Assembly: GCA_024511045.1 (NCBI GenBank)
Contig: JANEMG010000002.1
Coordinates: 1-22,884 of the forward strand
Direction: 5' to 3'
Length of the DNA stretch: 22,884 nt
Source of the DNA: Gammaproteobacteria bacterium
Lineage (GTDB): Bacteria > Pseudomonadota > Gammaproteobacteria > Methylococcales > Methylomonadaceae
The notes below the pieces were generated by a model. The model made no database searches. It worked only from the letters and a program-made list of their open reading frames with translations, and was not told where the DNA came from. The position numbers and the translations under genes are program-made. This document shows, piece after piece, positions 7,790 to 15,875 of the stretch; position 1 is the first letter of the stretch, and each line of letters begins with the position of its first letter.

Positions 7790-8214
7790 TGCCGCGTTGC
7801 CCCTGCTGCAATGCCCGTTTGCGGGGAGCAGCCGTCTGCCCGCGCTGCCAGGCGGATTTGTGTGCGGGCATCGCTGCCGGGCAGGCGGCCCGCTGGTGGC
7901 TGGGCAGGGCGATCGACGACTGGCAGGCTGGCAGCCGGGAACAGGCTCTGCAGGCTCTGCAGCGCTCCCTGTGGCTGGAAAAGACTCCCCTGGCAGTGCA
8001 TTTTCGCAATTTCCTGATCGCGCAATGCCGGAAGGAATTGCTGGAATTTCTGGCGCAAAAGGAACTGTTTTTGGCGAAACGGCTGCTCTATCGCTGCCGC
8101 AGCCTGCTGCCCTTGAGCGGTCAGCTGCGGCAACTGCAAACCTTTACCGATTACCTGCTGGTAAAACAGGGCTTCGAGGCAGGTGCGTTACAGGAAGCCG
8201 CGGGTCAGGAGTGA
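7789..8214 (+). CDS. Small zinc-ribbon/helical-repeat protein ending the Hsp70 operon
   Basis: A 141-residue protein. It opens with two CxxC pairs (CPCCNAR at residues 4-10 and CPRCQADLC near 18-26), typical of a zinc ribbon. The rest is helical with repeat-like pairs (SREQALQALQRSLWL, KELFLAKRLLYRCRSLLPL) that resemble TPR-type helices. No catalytic motif is visible. Its start overlaps the Hsp70 stop, so it belongs to the same transcript. By position it may be a small adaptor or client of the chaperone. I do not recognise a named family and give no symbol. Confidence 0.75.
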   Translation: MPRCPCCNARLRGAAVCPRCQADLCAGIAAGQAARWWLGRAIDDWQAGSREQALQALQRSLWLEKTPLAVHFRNFLIAQCRKELLEFLAQKELFLAKRLLYRCRSLLPLSGQLRQLQTFTDYLLVKQGFEAGALQEAAGQE

Positions 8215-8428
8215 TCCTGTTTCGCGCGGCATTAGGTGACTGTCAATCCGGAAGCGGGACTTCAGTCCCGACCTGGCCTGGCTGAACCCAGATTGGTGTC
8301 GGCGCAGTGCTTTTGTCATGATGCGCCGGCTAGCGATCAATCGATGACTGCCAGGTCGCTCAGGCAGAACCACCATCATCATGAGCCGGACTCCAGTCAG
8401 GCTCAAGCACATTTCGAAGGCAAGGCGC
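8215..8428. other. Intergenic region between the Hsp70 operon and the aldehyde dehydrogenase gene
   Basis: Contains REP unit 1 and a short inverted repeat (CTGCC/GGCAG at about 8346-8365). No convincing promoter or gene was seen. Confidence 0.4.
8250..8270 (+). repeat. REP unit 1
   Basis: Near-consensus member of a local REP family (consensus GGAA followed by a palindromic core CGGGACTTCAGTCCCG). It lies 35 bases downstream of the zinc-ribbon gene stop, where it could form a 3' stem-loop on the Hsp70-module transcript. Confidence 0.75.
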
Positions 8429-9829
8429 ATGGAAAAAAAATATCCAGCAACGGCGGAAAAAGACATCATCGAAACAGTCGCGAAGCAGCATGAATACTTC
8501 AAGACCGGCGCTACCAGGAGCTGCCAGAGCCGTATCGACAATCTGCTCAGGCTGAAGGCGGCGTTGACCGACCATGAAGCCGATCTCACCCAGGCCTTGA
8601 AGCAGGACCTGGGCAAGCCCGAATTCGAGGCCTACCTGTCGGAAACGGGTTTCACGCTGCACGACCTGTCCATGACCATCGGCAAGGTGAAAAAATGGAT
8701 GCAGCCGAAAAGGACCCTGACATCGTTGTTGACGCAGCCCAGCAGCAGCCGCATTCATTACTCGCCGCTGGGCGTGAACCTGATCATCGCGCCCTACAAT
8801 TACCCTGTCAACCTGACTTTTTCACCGCTGATTGCCGCCATTGCCGCCGGCAATACCGCCGTGCTGAAAACCTCGGAGATGACCCCGGCCTGCAGCGCCG
8901 TCATTCAGCGGTTGATTTCCGAGACCTTTCCCCAAGAATTTATCGCCCACATCGAGGGCGAAGTGAAGGAGACGACCATTCTTCTGCAGCAGAAATTCGA
9001 CCACATCTTCTTCACCGGCAGTCCTAGGGTGGGGGCCATCGTCATGAGCGCGGCGGCAAAGAACCTGACCCCGGTGACCCTGGAACTGGGCGGCAAGAGC
9101 CCCTGCATCGTACACGAAGATGCCAAACTGGACATTGCCGTGAAGCGCATCGTCAACGGCAAATTCCTCAATGCCGGCCAGACCTGCATAGCGCCCGATT
9201 ATGTATTGGTGCACAAGGCCGTCGAGGAGGCGTTTTTGTCCCGGCTGAAGGACCGTATTGTCCATGTCTATGGTGAGGATCCGAAACAGAGTCCCGATTT
9301 TGGCCGCATTATCAACAGCAGTCATCTGCAGCGCATCTCGGCAATGATCGATGCCCAAAAAGTCGTGGTCGGCGGACAATGCGACGCCGATGCCTTGTAT
9401 ATCGCACCGACGGTGCTGCGCAACGTCACCCTGGACGACAGGGTGATGGCGGAGGAAATATTCGGCCCGGTGCTGTCGGTGTTGAGCTACCAACTGCTCG
9501 ACGAGGTCTACGCCATCGTCGACCGGCTGCCGCATCATCCCCTGGCCTGCTACCTGTTCAGCGAAAACCAGGCCGTGCAGCGCGAGGTCCTCGACAATAT
9601 CCAGTCCGGAGGGGCCTGCATCAACAACTGCGTCTTTCACGTGGCGAATCACTACCTGCCGTTCGGCGGCGTCGGTGAAAGCGGCATGGGTGCCTATCAT
9701 GGATTCCATGGCTTCGAGTGCTTCTCGCACAAGAAAGGCGTGCTCAAATCCGCAACGTGGATAGACGTGCCGTTGACCTATGCTCCCTATGGCGGCAAGA
9801 TCAAGCTGTTGAGAAAGATCATGAAATGA
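8429..9829 (+). CDS. Aldehyde dehydrogenase, class 3 (ALDH3) type
   Basis: A 466-residue NAD(P)-dependent aldehyde dehydrogenase that oxidises an aldehyde to its carboxylic acid. The ATG at 8429 is preferred over one at 8381 because GAAGGCAAGG precedes it. Diagnostic motifs are APYNYPVNLTFSPLIAAIAAGN (cofactor fold), FFTGSPRVG (nucleotide site), LELGGKSP with the catalytic glutamate, and GQTCIAPDYVL with the nucleophilic cysteine. The short length and the ending FECFSHKKGVL, followed by a basic hydrophobic tail, match ALDH3 enzymes, which act on fatty or aromatic aldehydes. The tail (PYGGKIKLLRKIMK) could touch the membrane. It is a single gene, convergent with jetD. The substrate cannot be read from the sequence. 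Confidence 0.92.
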   Translation: MEKKYPATAEKDIIETVAKQHEYFKTGATRSCQSRIDNLLRLKAALTDHEADLTQALKQDLGKPEFEAYLSETGFTLHDLSMTIGKVKKWMQPKRTLTSLLTQPSSSRIHYSPLGVNLIIAPYNYPVNLTFSPLIAAIAAGNTAVLKTSEMTPACSAVIQRLISETFPQEFIAHIEGEVKETTILLQQKFDHIFFTGSPRVGAIVMSAAAKNLTPVTLELGGKSPCIVHEDAKLDIAVKRIVNGKFLNAGQTCIAPDYVLVHKAVEEAFLSRLKDRIVHVYGEDPKQSPDFGRIINSSHLQRISAMIDAQKVVVGGQCDADALYIAPTVLRNVTLDDRVMAEEIFGPVLSVLSYQLLDEVYAIVDRLPHHPLACYLFSENQAVQREVLDNIQSGGACINNCVFHVANHYLPFGGVGESGMGAYHGFHGFECFSHKKGVLKSATWIDVPLTYAPYGGKIKLLRKIMK

Positions 9830-9838
9830 TGTCGGCCG

Positions 9839-9868
9839 GCGGCAATGACAAAAGCCGGTTATTGCCGC
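9839..9868. terminator. Hairpin between convergent aldehyde dehydrogenase and jetD genes
   Basis: A perfect 8-bp stem, GCGGCAAT (9839-9846) with ATTGCCGC (9861-9868), and a 14-base loop. It lies exactly where the two genes meet and overlaps the jetD stop. No T run follows, so termination is inferred from position only. Confidence 0.35.
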
Positions 9869-11052
9869 AATTGACGCAGTGCCTGGCGCAGGTGATTGAA
9901 ACCAATCTTTTCCTGCTCCAGGCGAAGATTGACGCCAAAGTCATTGTCGCAAAGCGCCCGATAGAGCCGGTTTTCCGTATCTGTCAGTCTTTTCAAGTCG
10001 TCGTGTCTGGGCCTGTCTTCCACGCCCCAGGCATGCCGGTGCGCCAACAGGGTCGCTTCATCCATCAGCAGGCTTCGGGTTTCCGGCAGCGTTTCCCGCA
10101 GCTGGTTGAGAATGGCGAAGCCGTGGGTGTCGATATCGCCCCAGTAGTAGCCCCGGCAGTTCTTCAGCCAGCCGGCGTCGGCCAGAGCCTCGAAGCCATA
10201 GCCCGCGCCAAACAGTACCAGGCTGCGTGCGCAAGCTGGAAAACTCAGGAAGTTGATTTCGTTTTCGGTGATGAAGATTCGGCTGACGCTGTCCTGTATG
10301 GCCGGGTGCCGTCCCAGTTGCTGGAAATCCCGGCGAGTCAAGGTGATATCCCGGTCTTTGCCGGGCAAAAGCTGAATAGCACTATCCAGAACCCGAAAGC
10401 GCACCCGCAGCGGTTTCTGCCGGAAGCCGTAGCGCAGCGCAAACTGCGACGCCCCTCGCGCCTGTTCATCGATGCAATCGCCGGGCAGAACGCGGTCCAG
10501 CAGGGCCATCAGCGTACCGCGATGGCTTTCGATGAACTTGCTGTCGATGCCGGCAATGTCGACTTCGCGGATATAGATGCCGGGGCGGGGATTGTCCCTG
10601 ATCCAGTCGACCACATCCAGCAGCTTCGGCCATTGCCCGGCCAGATCCAGCGCCTTGACGGGATGTTTCCTGATCCACTCCAGCAGAACCGGCTGCTGCC
10701 ACCGGGTGATTTCCAGCAGATCGGAAAAGCGCCGTAATTCCTGTTTCTTGCCCAGCAGACTGACGGCGCTGTCCAGGTCATCCAGCCAGATTGAATCGGG
10801 GATGCGGTTTTCACCCAGCACCCGATGCTGCACGGTTTTCATCTCGACACGCAAATGCCGGACTTTCTGGATCTGGACGATCCAGTCGCGGACCGCATCG
10901 AAGCGCTCCGACAGTTCCCTGCTGGACGGCTTTTTCAACGGTAACCGCCTGGGAAAATACGGCTCTTCCTCCAGCAGCGAGGCCAGCAAGCGTCCCCTGT
11001 CCCATAACTGCTGCACCTGTCGCTGCAGGTCTTTGCTCGTAGTCCAGTTCAT
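9859..11052 (-). CDS. jetD: JetD, Toprim-type nuclease of a type I Wadjet system
   Basis: A 397-residue protein. The N-terminal half matches the DUF3322 arm domain (WTTSKDLQRQVQQLWDRGRLL at the start, IYIREVDIAGIDSKFIESH near 160-175). The C-terminal half is a DUF2220 Toprim-like nuclease: ITENEINFLSFP (about 261-272, candidate catalytic Glu), FGAGYGFEAL (281-290), WGDIDTHGF with the DxD pair at 306/308, and the conserved RLEQEKIGF ending (377-385). In Wadjet systems JetD cuts plasmid DNA once the JetABC motor has extruded it. It is the last gene of the operon but is separated from jetC by a transposase gene and REP units. Its start is only 12 bases from a REP core, and its best ribosome-site match (AAGG) sits too close to the ATG, so translation may be inefficient. 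Confidence 0.92.
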   Translation of the reverse strand: MNWTTSKDLQRQVQQLWDRGRLLASLLEEEPYFPRRLPLKKPSSRELSERFDAVRDWIVQIQKVRHLRVEMKTVQHRVLGENRIPDSIWLDDLDSAVSLLGKKQELRRFSDLLEITRWQQPVLLEWIRKHPVKALDLAGQWPKLLDVVDWIRDNPRPGIYIREVDIAGIDSKFIESHRGTLMALLDRVLPGDCIDEQARGASQFALRYGFRQKPLRVRFRVLDSAIQLLPGKDRDITLTRRDFQQLGRHPAIQDSVSRIFITENEINFLSFPACARSLVLFGAGYGFEALADAGWLKNCRGYYWGDIDTHGFAILNQLRETLPETRSLLMDEATLLAHRHAWGVEDRPRHDDLKRLTDTENRLYRALCDNDFGVNLRLEQEKIGFNHLRQALRQLRQ

Positions 11053-11063
11053 TGCCTTGCCGG

Positions 11064-11085
11064 CGGGACTGAAGTCCCGGCTTCA
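11064..11085 (-). repeat. REP unit 2
   Basis: Reverse-oriented member with an intact 16-base core (CGGGACTGAAGTCCCG) and a 5' GAAGC. It pairs head-to-head with REP unit 3 and sits just upstream of jetD. Confidence 0.8.
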
Positions 11086-11086
11086 C

Positions 11087-11107
11087 GGAAACGGGATTTC
11101 AGTCCCG
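11087..11107 (+). repeat. REP unit 3
   Basis: Forward member with GGAA and one change in the core (CGGGATTTCAGTCCCG). With unit 2 it forms a BIME-like inverted pair at the 3' side of the RAYT gene. Confidence 0.75.
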
Positions 11108-11126
11108 TATTGCTATGCATATGAGA

Positions 11127-11645
11127 TTATTCATAAATACCATAAAACCTGGAACCAGTAATATTGCAATCACGCAGTTTCAAGGGGTTGTTTTTGATGT
11201 AGGTGTACACAACTGAAAAATGCTTTTCATCCCGGATCGCTTTGTCATAATAGTCACGGGCCCAAAATCGCCCAGATTTCCCCATTATTCCGTTGATCAT
11301 TCTAGAACTGGACCCTTTGATATTCTGCATCAGGGAAGCCAGGCTTTCCAATGGCCTGATCAGTAAATGTACATGGTTGGGCATAATACTGAAAGCAATC
11401 AGTTCATACCACAAGCCGTCCTGCTTTTTTAAAAAATCATACAAGGTCGTCAATACATCCCCTTGCAAGTATGCACCCCGACAGGAAGTGTCCAGGTATC
11501 GATCGATATCAAGCTGCTTCCTGTCATTGGATTTGTTTTGTAAAGACAATTTCTTCAGGTAGCCATCCATGCTGTCGAAGGTGCGGAAAGTAATGAATTG
11601 GTAGTGGCCAACAAGATCAAGATGGGGCAGATGCGTGTATTTCAT
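11127..11645 (-). CDS. REP-associated tyrosine transposase (RAYT, Y1/IS200-like)
   Basis: A 172-residue Y1 transposase. The ATG at 11645 (MKYTHLPHLDL, with CAGG 6 bases upstream) is preferred to one at 11699, because the extra residues would be encoded by a REP unit. The HUH motif is present as MPNHVHLLI (HVH at 91-93). The region GRFWARDYYDKAIRDEKHF supplies the candidate catalytic tyrosines at 132/133, followed by YIKNNPLKL. RAYTs are single-copy, domesticated relatives of IS200/IS605 enzymes that cut and join REP or BIME DNA. This gene is flanked by copies of one REP family on both sides, as expected. It is clearly richer in A/T than the jet genes, suggesting a separate origin. It lies in the jet operon between jetC and jetD, in the same orientation, and looks intact. 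Confidence 0.92.
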   Translation of the reverse strand: MKYTHLPHLDLVGHYQFITFRTFDSMDGYLKKLSLQNKSNDRKQLDIDRYLDTSCRGAYLQGDVLTTLYDFLKKQDGLWYELIAFSIMPNHVHLLIRPLESLASLMQNIKGSSSRMINGIMGKSGRFWARDYYDKAIRDEKHFSVVYTYIKNNPLKLRDCNITGSRFYGIYE

Positions 11646-11669
11646 TTTTCGCCTGTTGAGTGCTGATGG

Positions 11670-11690
11670 CGGGACTGAAGTCCCGCTTCC
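11670..11690 (-). repeat. REP unit 4
   Basis: Perfect consensus copy in reverse orientation (GGAAG, core CGGGACTTCAGTCCCG on the minus strand), 25 bases upstream of the RAYT start codon. Confidence 0.85.
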
Positions 11691-11717
11691 TCGTTTCATG
11701 AAACAAAAGCAGTTTTT

Positions 11718-11738
11718 GGAATTGGGACTTCAGCCCCG
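11718..11738 (+). repeat. REP unit 5 (degenerate)
   Basis: Forward copy: GGAA followed by a core with two changes (TGGGACTTCAGCCCCG). It lies head-to-head with unit 4 and tail-to-tail with unit 6. Confidence 0.6.
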
Positions 11739-11749
11739 CTCAGCTCAGG

Positions 11750-11770
11750 CGAGGACGAAGTCCCGCTTCC
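11750..11770 (-). repeat. REP unit 6 (degenerate)
   Basis: Reverse copy with an intact GGAAGCGGGACTTC half but a damaged second half (GTCCTCG). It begins 6 bases beyond the jetC stop codon. Confidence 0.6.
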
Positions 11771-11776
11771 ACACTC

Positions 11777-14700
11777 TCATTGCAGCCGGTTCTTCTCCTC
11801 GCGATATTCCTCGATGCTCAGGTTGCGGATCTTCGAGGCGCTGCCGCCTTCGTTGTGCACGAAGCCGACATTGGCGACATAGGGTTCGATGATGTGGATT
11901 TTCTGCAACGGGGTGATGATCAACAGCTGCAGGTTCAGCTGCTCGAACAGTTTCAGGCCGTATTCGGCGGATTCGTCCGAGCCGCGGCCGAAGGCTTCGT
12001 CGATGACCACGAAGCGGAAGGAACGGGAGCGCAGCTCGCCCCATTCCAGGCCGAACTGGTAGGCGAGGCTGGCGGCCAGGATGGTGTAGGCGAGCTTTTC
12101 CTTCTGGCCGCCGGATTTGCCGCCGGAATCGGAGTAGTGTTCGTGCTCGCTGTCGTCTTCGCGCCAGCGTTCCGATGCCGCGAAGCTGAACCAGTTGCGG
12201 ACATCGGTGACTTTGTTCGTCCAGCGTCTGTCCTGGTCGGAAAGCCCCTCGCGACCCCGGAAGCGTTCGATGATGCCTTTCACCTGCAGGAATTTGGCTT
12301 CCGAATACTGCTCGTCTTCGGAGCCGGTCAGGCTGCCTTCGGTGCAGCTGCGCAGTTCGCTCTGGAAGTCGCGGATATCGGCGTCCTGCGTGGCCTGGGC
12401 CTCGAGCAGGATATAACGGCCCGGGTTGTAGTTGATTTGGGTCAGGGATTCGTTGATCTGGGCGATGCGCTCCTTGATGGTTTCCCGTTCGCGGTTGAGC
12501 TGGGACTGGAAGTTGGCCACTTCGCGGATGGTGTTTTCATTGAGCAGTTCCTTGAAGCGGGCCTCGAAGCGCGGCAGCCCGTCGGCCTCCAGGTCCTCCA
12601 GCATCTGCCGGTACTCGTCCGCCGCTTCCAGCGCTGCATCCACTTCCTGGGTTTCCAGCGGGTAGCTGCTGTTGTAATCGCTCATGGCCTTGATGATGCG
12701 GTCGCGCAGGCTTCTGATTCTGCGGTCCTCGTTGTCGATTCTTTCCTGCAGCCAGCGGCGCAGCTCCTGCTCCCGGTTGTCGCAGGATTCCACGCTCAGG
12801 GTATGTTCACCCAGCGCCTCCGGCCGCAGTTCCTCCAATGCGGCAAACCAGGGCCGGCTGGCCTGGCTTTCCTCGCTGGCAAGCAATTCCGCCAGCTGCC
12901 GGTGCAGGTTTTCGGTGTCTTCCAGTTTCTGTTCGGTTTTGGCCTGCTCCTTCTTGGCTCCATCCAGCTGCTGTTCCGTCTGCCGCCGCGCCTGCTCCCG
13001 TTCCTCCAGGCGCTGCGTCAGCATCTGCAGCAGATCGGAGGCTGCCTGCAGCTGGCGCAGTTCTTCGTTGAGCCGGTCCACGGACAGCACCAGCGGCTGC
13101 CAGTCCAGCTCCTGGAAATCCCGGTATTCCTCCAGCTTGTTCAGGGATTCCAGCAGCGCATCAATGTCCTGCAATTGCTCTTTCAGGGTGCTGATGTGTC
13201 CGGCGAGGTCGGCAATGGCGCTTTCCAGGGGTCTGGCTTCGGCTTCCAGCGCGGCGATCTTGTCGCGGTTGTTCCAGCCCAGCACATAGCGACGCCGGTC
13301 ACCAATGGCATGGCGGTCGTCCTTTTCGTGGCGCTCGCCCGCCGACTTGATCTGCCCCTGCCGGGTGATGGCCCGCTTCTCCCTTCGGAACTGCTCCTGG
13401 TCGGCGCAGCAGGCGACATCGAAGCGGTGCGCAATTTCCTGCTCCAGCCAGGCGTAGAATTCCGAATCAGGCTTGATGGACAGCTTGTACACCAGGGAAT
13501 CGGGGTGCAGGGTGGGCATGCTACGGCGCAGGTTTTCCCGTACCCGGTAATAGACCAGCCGGCCGCGCAAATGGGTGGCATCCACCCAGGCTGCCACTTG
13601 GCGGTAATATTCATCGGGCACCAGCAGCGACAGCCCGAAGTTGCGCAGCAGGCGTTCGATGGCTCCCTGCCAGATTTTTTCCTCTTCCCGGACCTGAATC
13701 AGTTCCCCGGCGAAGGGTAGTGCCGCCTCATCGAGGCTCAGCGCCTGGCACAGGGCGTCGCGGATGCTGATCTGGGCCTGTTCGATATTGCTGCGCCGGG
13801 ATTTCAGACCGGCGATGTCCTGGCTGATGGCTTCATGCTGCTGGCGCTTGCCAAGAAATTCGAATTCCACGTCGCGCAGCCGGTTCTGCGTCTCCGCCTG
13901 GTTCTGGCGGATTTCCTCGCGGCGCTGTTGCAGGAGCTGCTGCTGGGTCAGGAAGGCGTCTTCCGTTTCGGCGGGCTGCAGCTGCAGCGGCTGGAGCAAT
14001 TGCGCATAGCGTTGCGCCCGCGTCTGACGCTGGTTGCGCTGTGATTCGGTTTCCTGGATCTGGCTCTTCAGCCGCTCGATACGGTCGCCGCCGTTGTCGG
14101 CGATCTGCTGCTTCAGTTCGGCTTCTTCGCTGCGCTGTCGGCGGACGCTGTCGTCCAGCCTGACGATTTTGTTCTGGTATTTCTGCAGTTCCCCTTGCAG
14201 GCGCACCATGCGCTCTTCCAGCAGCAGCGATTTCTGCGCGGAGAAATAGGCCTTCAGCGCCTCCCGGCAATGCCGCCAGCGGCTGACCTGCTCGCTCAAT
14301 TGCTGGTGACTGCCGCAGTCGGCGATCAGCGGCGTCAGCAGCTCGATTTGCCGCCGGGCCTTTAGGACCGCTTCGTGGGCCCGGTTCAGGTCGTCGAAAT
14401 GCTCGATCAGGGCCTTGATGCGGGAGGCGACATCGAAGGGCTCCAGCATGTGATTGCGCACGAAATCGGTCAGGTTGCCGACGGATTTCATCGATACGGT
14501 CTGATGGAAAAGATCCAGCGCCTGCTCGTTGTCGATGCCGAAGCGGCGCCGGAACCAGGCGCCATACTGGGGGAAACGGTCCATCACTTCCACGCCGGAT
14601 TTGCGCAGGCGCTTCTTCAGGGCGGTGATCTCGGTGCCGAACCCGGAGAAATCCCGGGTGATGGCCAGATCCCGTTCGGCGCCGACGAAGAAGCGTTCCG

Positions 14701-15157
14701 GCTGGGCCTGCAGGTCCTTCATCCAGAACACCTGCGCCAGGGTCACGGTCAGGTCGTAGCCCTGGTTGTGAAACACGCCCAGGATCACCGAGTAGCTGTT
14801 CTGATCGCGCAGGGCGACAGGGCGTGCCTTGCCGGCCGTTTCATGACGTTCGGATTTGTAATAGCCGAGGACATAGGAGCGCAGCGACCGTTCCTTCTGA
14901 TCGGCGCCCGCCGCCTTGTTGTAGGCGACCCGCTGGACGGGCACCAGCAGCGTGGTCACGGCATCCACCAGCGTGGATTTGCCGGAGCCGATATCGCCGG
15001 TCAGCAGGGCGTTCCTGCCATCCAGATGCAGGGTCCAGACGCGCTGGTCGAAGGTGCCCCAGTTGAACACTTCCAGACGCTGCAGACGGAAGCCTGTGAG
15101 CGCGTCATCGTCGGTGAAATCCAGCTCCAGATTGACCGGTTCAGGCATCTTGTTCAT
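11777..15157 (-). CDS. jetC: JetC, SMC-like ATPase of a type I Wadjet system
   Basis: The chosen start gives 1126 residues: ATG at 15157 (MNKMPEPVNLELDF) with AAGG 8 bases upstream. A second ATG at 15148 overlaps the jetB stop and is also possible; open sequence further upstream lies inside jetB. The protein has SMC/Rad50 architecture. The N-terminal head contains FNWGTFDQRVWTL and Walker A GDIGSGKS (54-61). A very long coiled coil follows, rich in Q, E, R and L, with a central hinge-like region around EYYRQVAAWVDATHLRGRL. The C-terminal head has the ABC signature SGGQKEK (about 1015-1021) and Walker B FVVIDEAFG (about 1049-1057). JetC dimers, with JetA and JetB, extrude DNA loops and sense small circular DNA. 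It is translationally coupled to jetB and followed by REP units and the RAYT gene. Confidence 0.93.
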   Translation of the reverse strand: MNKMPEPVNLELDFTDDDALTGFRLQRLEVFNWGTFDQRVWTLHLDGRNALLTGDIGSGKSTLVDAVTTLLVPVQRVAYNKAAGADQKERSLRSYVLGYYKSERHETAGKARPVALRDQNSYSVILGVFHNQGYDLTVTLAQVFWMKDLQAQPERFFVGAERDLAITRDFSGFGTEITALKKRLRKSGVEVMDRFPQYGAWFRRRFGIDNEQALDLFHQTVSMKSVGNLTDFVRNHMLEPFDVASRIKALIEHFDDLNRAHEAVLKARRQIELLTPLIADCGSHQQLSEQVSRWRHCREALKAYFSAQKSLLLEERMVRLQGELQKYQNKIVRLDDSVRRQRSEEAELKQQIADNGGDRIERLKSQIQETESQRNQRQTRAQRYAQLLQPLQLQPAETEDAFLTQQQLLQQRREEIRQNQAETQNRLRDVEFEFLGKRQQHEAISQDIAGLKSRRSNIEQAQISIRDALCQALSLDEAALPFAGELIQVREEEKIWQGAIERLLRNFGLSLLVPDEYYRQVAAWVDATHLRGRLVYYRVRENLRRSMPTLHPDSLVYKLSIKPDSEFYAWLEQEIAHRFDVACCADQEQFRREKRAITRQGQIKSAGERHEKDDRHAIGDRRRYVLGWNNRDKIAALEAEARPLESAIADLAGHISTLKEQLQDIDALLESLNKLEEYRDFQELDWQPLVLSVDRLNEELRQLQAASDLLQMLTQRLEEREQARRQTEQQLDGAKKEQAKTEQKLEDTENLHRQLAELLASEESQASRPWFAALEELRPEALGEHTLSVESCDNREQELRRWLQERIDNEDRRIRSLRDRIIKAMSDYNSSYPLETQEVDAALEAADEYRQMLEDLEADGLPRFEARFKELLNENTIREVANFQSQLNRERETIKERIAQINESLTQINYNPGRYILLEAQATQDADIRDFQSELRSCTEGSLTGSEDEQYSEAKFLQVKGIIERFRGREGLSDQDRRWTNKVTDVRNWFSFAASERWREDDSEHEHYSDSGGKSGGQKEKLAYTILAASLAYQFGLEWGELRSRSFRFVVIDEAFGRGSDESAEYGLKLFEQLNLQLLIITPLQKIHIIEPYVANVGFVHNEGGSASKIRNLSIEEYREEKNRLQ

Positions 15158-15794
15158 CTTTGTCGCCTTGCAGCCGCTGCTGGTACTGTTCCAGTTTCTG
15201 GTCGAATTCCGACAGCCATTGCGCATCGACGAAGGCCTTGATGATGCGCCGCACCTCGTAATGGGGCGGCTGGGCGCTGTTCTGCTGTTTCAGGCGGCGT
15301 AGAAAACCCAGTTCGATGATCTTGTTGATATGCCGGTCCACCTGGTCCACCAGTCTGGCCTCGTTGCTGCTGTCGGGCAGGAACACCCGGATCAGCTCGA
15401 TGATTTCATCGCGGCTCAGGATCAGCCGGGTATCGCCGCCGCCGGCATCGGCCTCGGCCAGTTTTTTGCGCAGCAGGGCCAGCAGCAGACTGACCGGAAA
15501 GGACAGGGGGCGCCGGGCCACCAGCCTCGGCAGCACCTCGCTGGCTTCAGCGGCATCGTTTTCCTCCTGCCGCGCGCGCAAGAAGGCATAGCCTTCCGCT
15601 TCATCGAGGATCAGCTGCAGGCCCAGTACCGCGACATAGTCGCGCACCCGGGCCTGCAGCTGTAATAGTTGGTCCCAGCGATGGGGGGCATTGTCCTGGT
15701 AGACAACGCCCTTGAGCAGCTGGATCAGCAGTGTCGAAAGTGCCGACGCCTGTTCATCGGGCGCTTTTTCCAGCGTGGTATCGTCTGTCATCAT
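15141..15794 (-). CDS. jetB: JetB, kleisin-associated winged-helix subunit (DUF4194) of Wadjet
   Basis: A 217-residue protein of the DUF4194 type, the MukE-like subunit of the JetABC condensin-like complex. Visible features are the N-terminal helical segment (LLIQLLKGVVYQDNAPHRWDQLL), a middle section QARVRDYVAVLGLQLILDEAEGYAFLRAR, the conserved RLVARRPLSFPVSLLLALLRKKL, and a winged-helix-like C-terminus (VDRHINKIIELGFLRRL, then YEVRRIIKAFVDAQWL). The gene begins with two consecutive ATG codons, and there is no evident Shine-Dalgarno sequence: the bases just upstream are TTGACAATATTTCTTC and then a REP pair. The native leader linking it to jetA may therefore have been replaced by inserted DNA. 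Its 3' end overlaps the jetC start region by 17 bases. Confidence 0.9.
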   Translation of the reverse strand: MMTDDTTLEKAPDEQASALSTLLIQLLKGVVYQDNAPHRWDQLLQLQARVRDYVAVLGLQLILDEAEGYAFLRARQEENDAAEASEVLPRLVARRPLSFPVSLLLALLRKKLAEADAGGGDTRLILSRDEIIELIRVFLPDSSNEARLVDQVDRHINKIIELGFLRRLKQQNSAQPPHYEVRRIIKAFVDAQWLSEFDQKLEQYQQRLQGDKDEQDA

Positions 15795-15817
15795 GAAGAA
15801 ATATTGTCAACTTTCCC

Positions 15818-15838
15818 GGAGCCGGGACTTCAGTCCCG
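15818..15838 (+). repeat. REP unit 7
   Basis: Forward copy with a perfect core and GGAG in place of GGAA. It sits 24 bases upstream of the jetB start codon and faces unit 8 tail-to-tail. Confidence 0.8.
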
Positions 15839-15854
15839 CAATCCTGTATTTTGT

Positions 15855-15875
15855 CGGGACTGAAGTCCCGCTTCC
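15855..15875 (-). repeat. REP unit 8
   Basis: Perfect consensus copy in reverse orientation. With unit 7 it forms a BIME separated by 16 bases, upstream of jetB. Confidence 0.85.

Noticed and set aside
9718..10737. 339-codon plus-strand frame opposite jetD
   Set aside because: It overlaps the end of the aldehyde dehydrogenase gene and most of jetD; no recognisable protein content.
11780..13720. Long plus-strand open frame (646 codons) opposite jetC
   Set aside because: Antisense shadow of jetC, whose SMC head motifs are intact in the minus frame.
11064..15875. Repeated 16-base palindromes considered as a CRISPR-like array
   Set aside because: Spacing is irregular, orientation alternates and no cas genes are present; a RAYT gene explains them as REP/BIME units.
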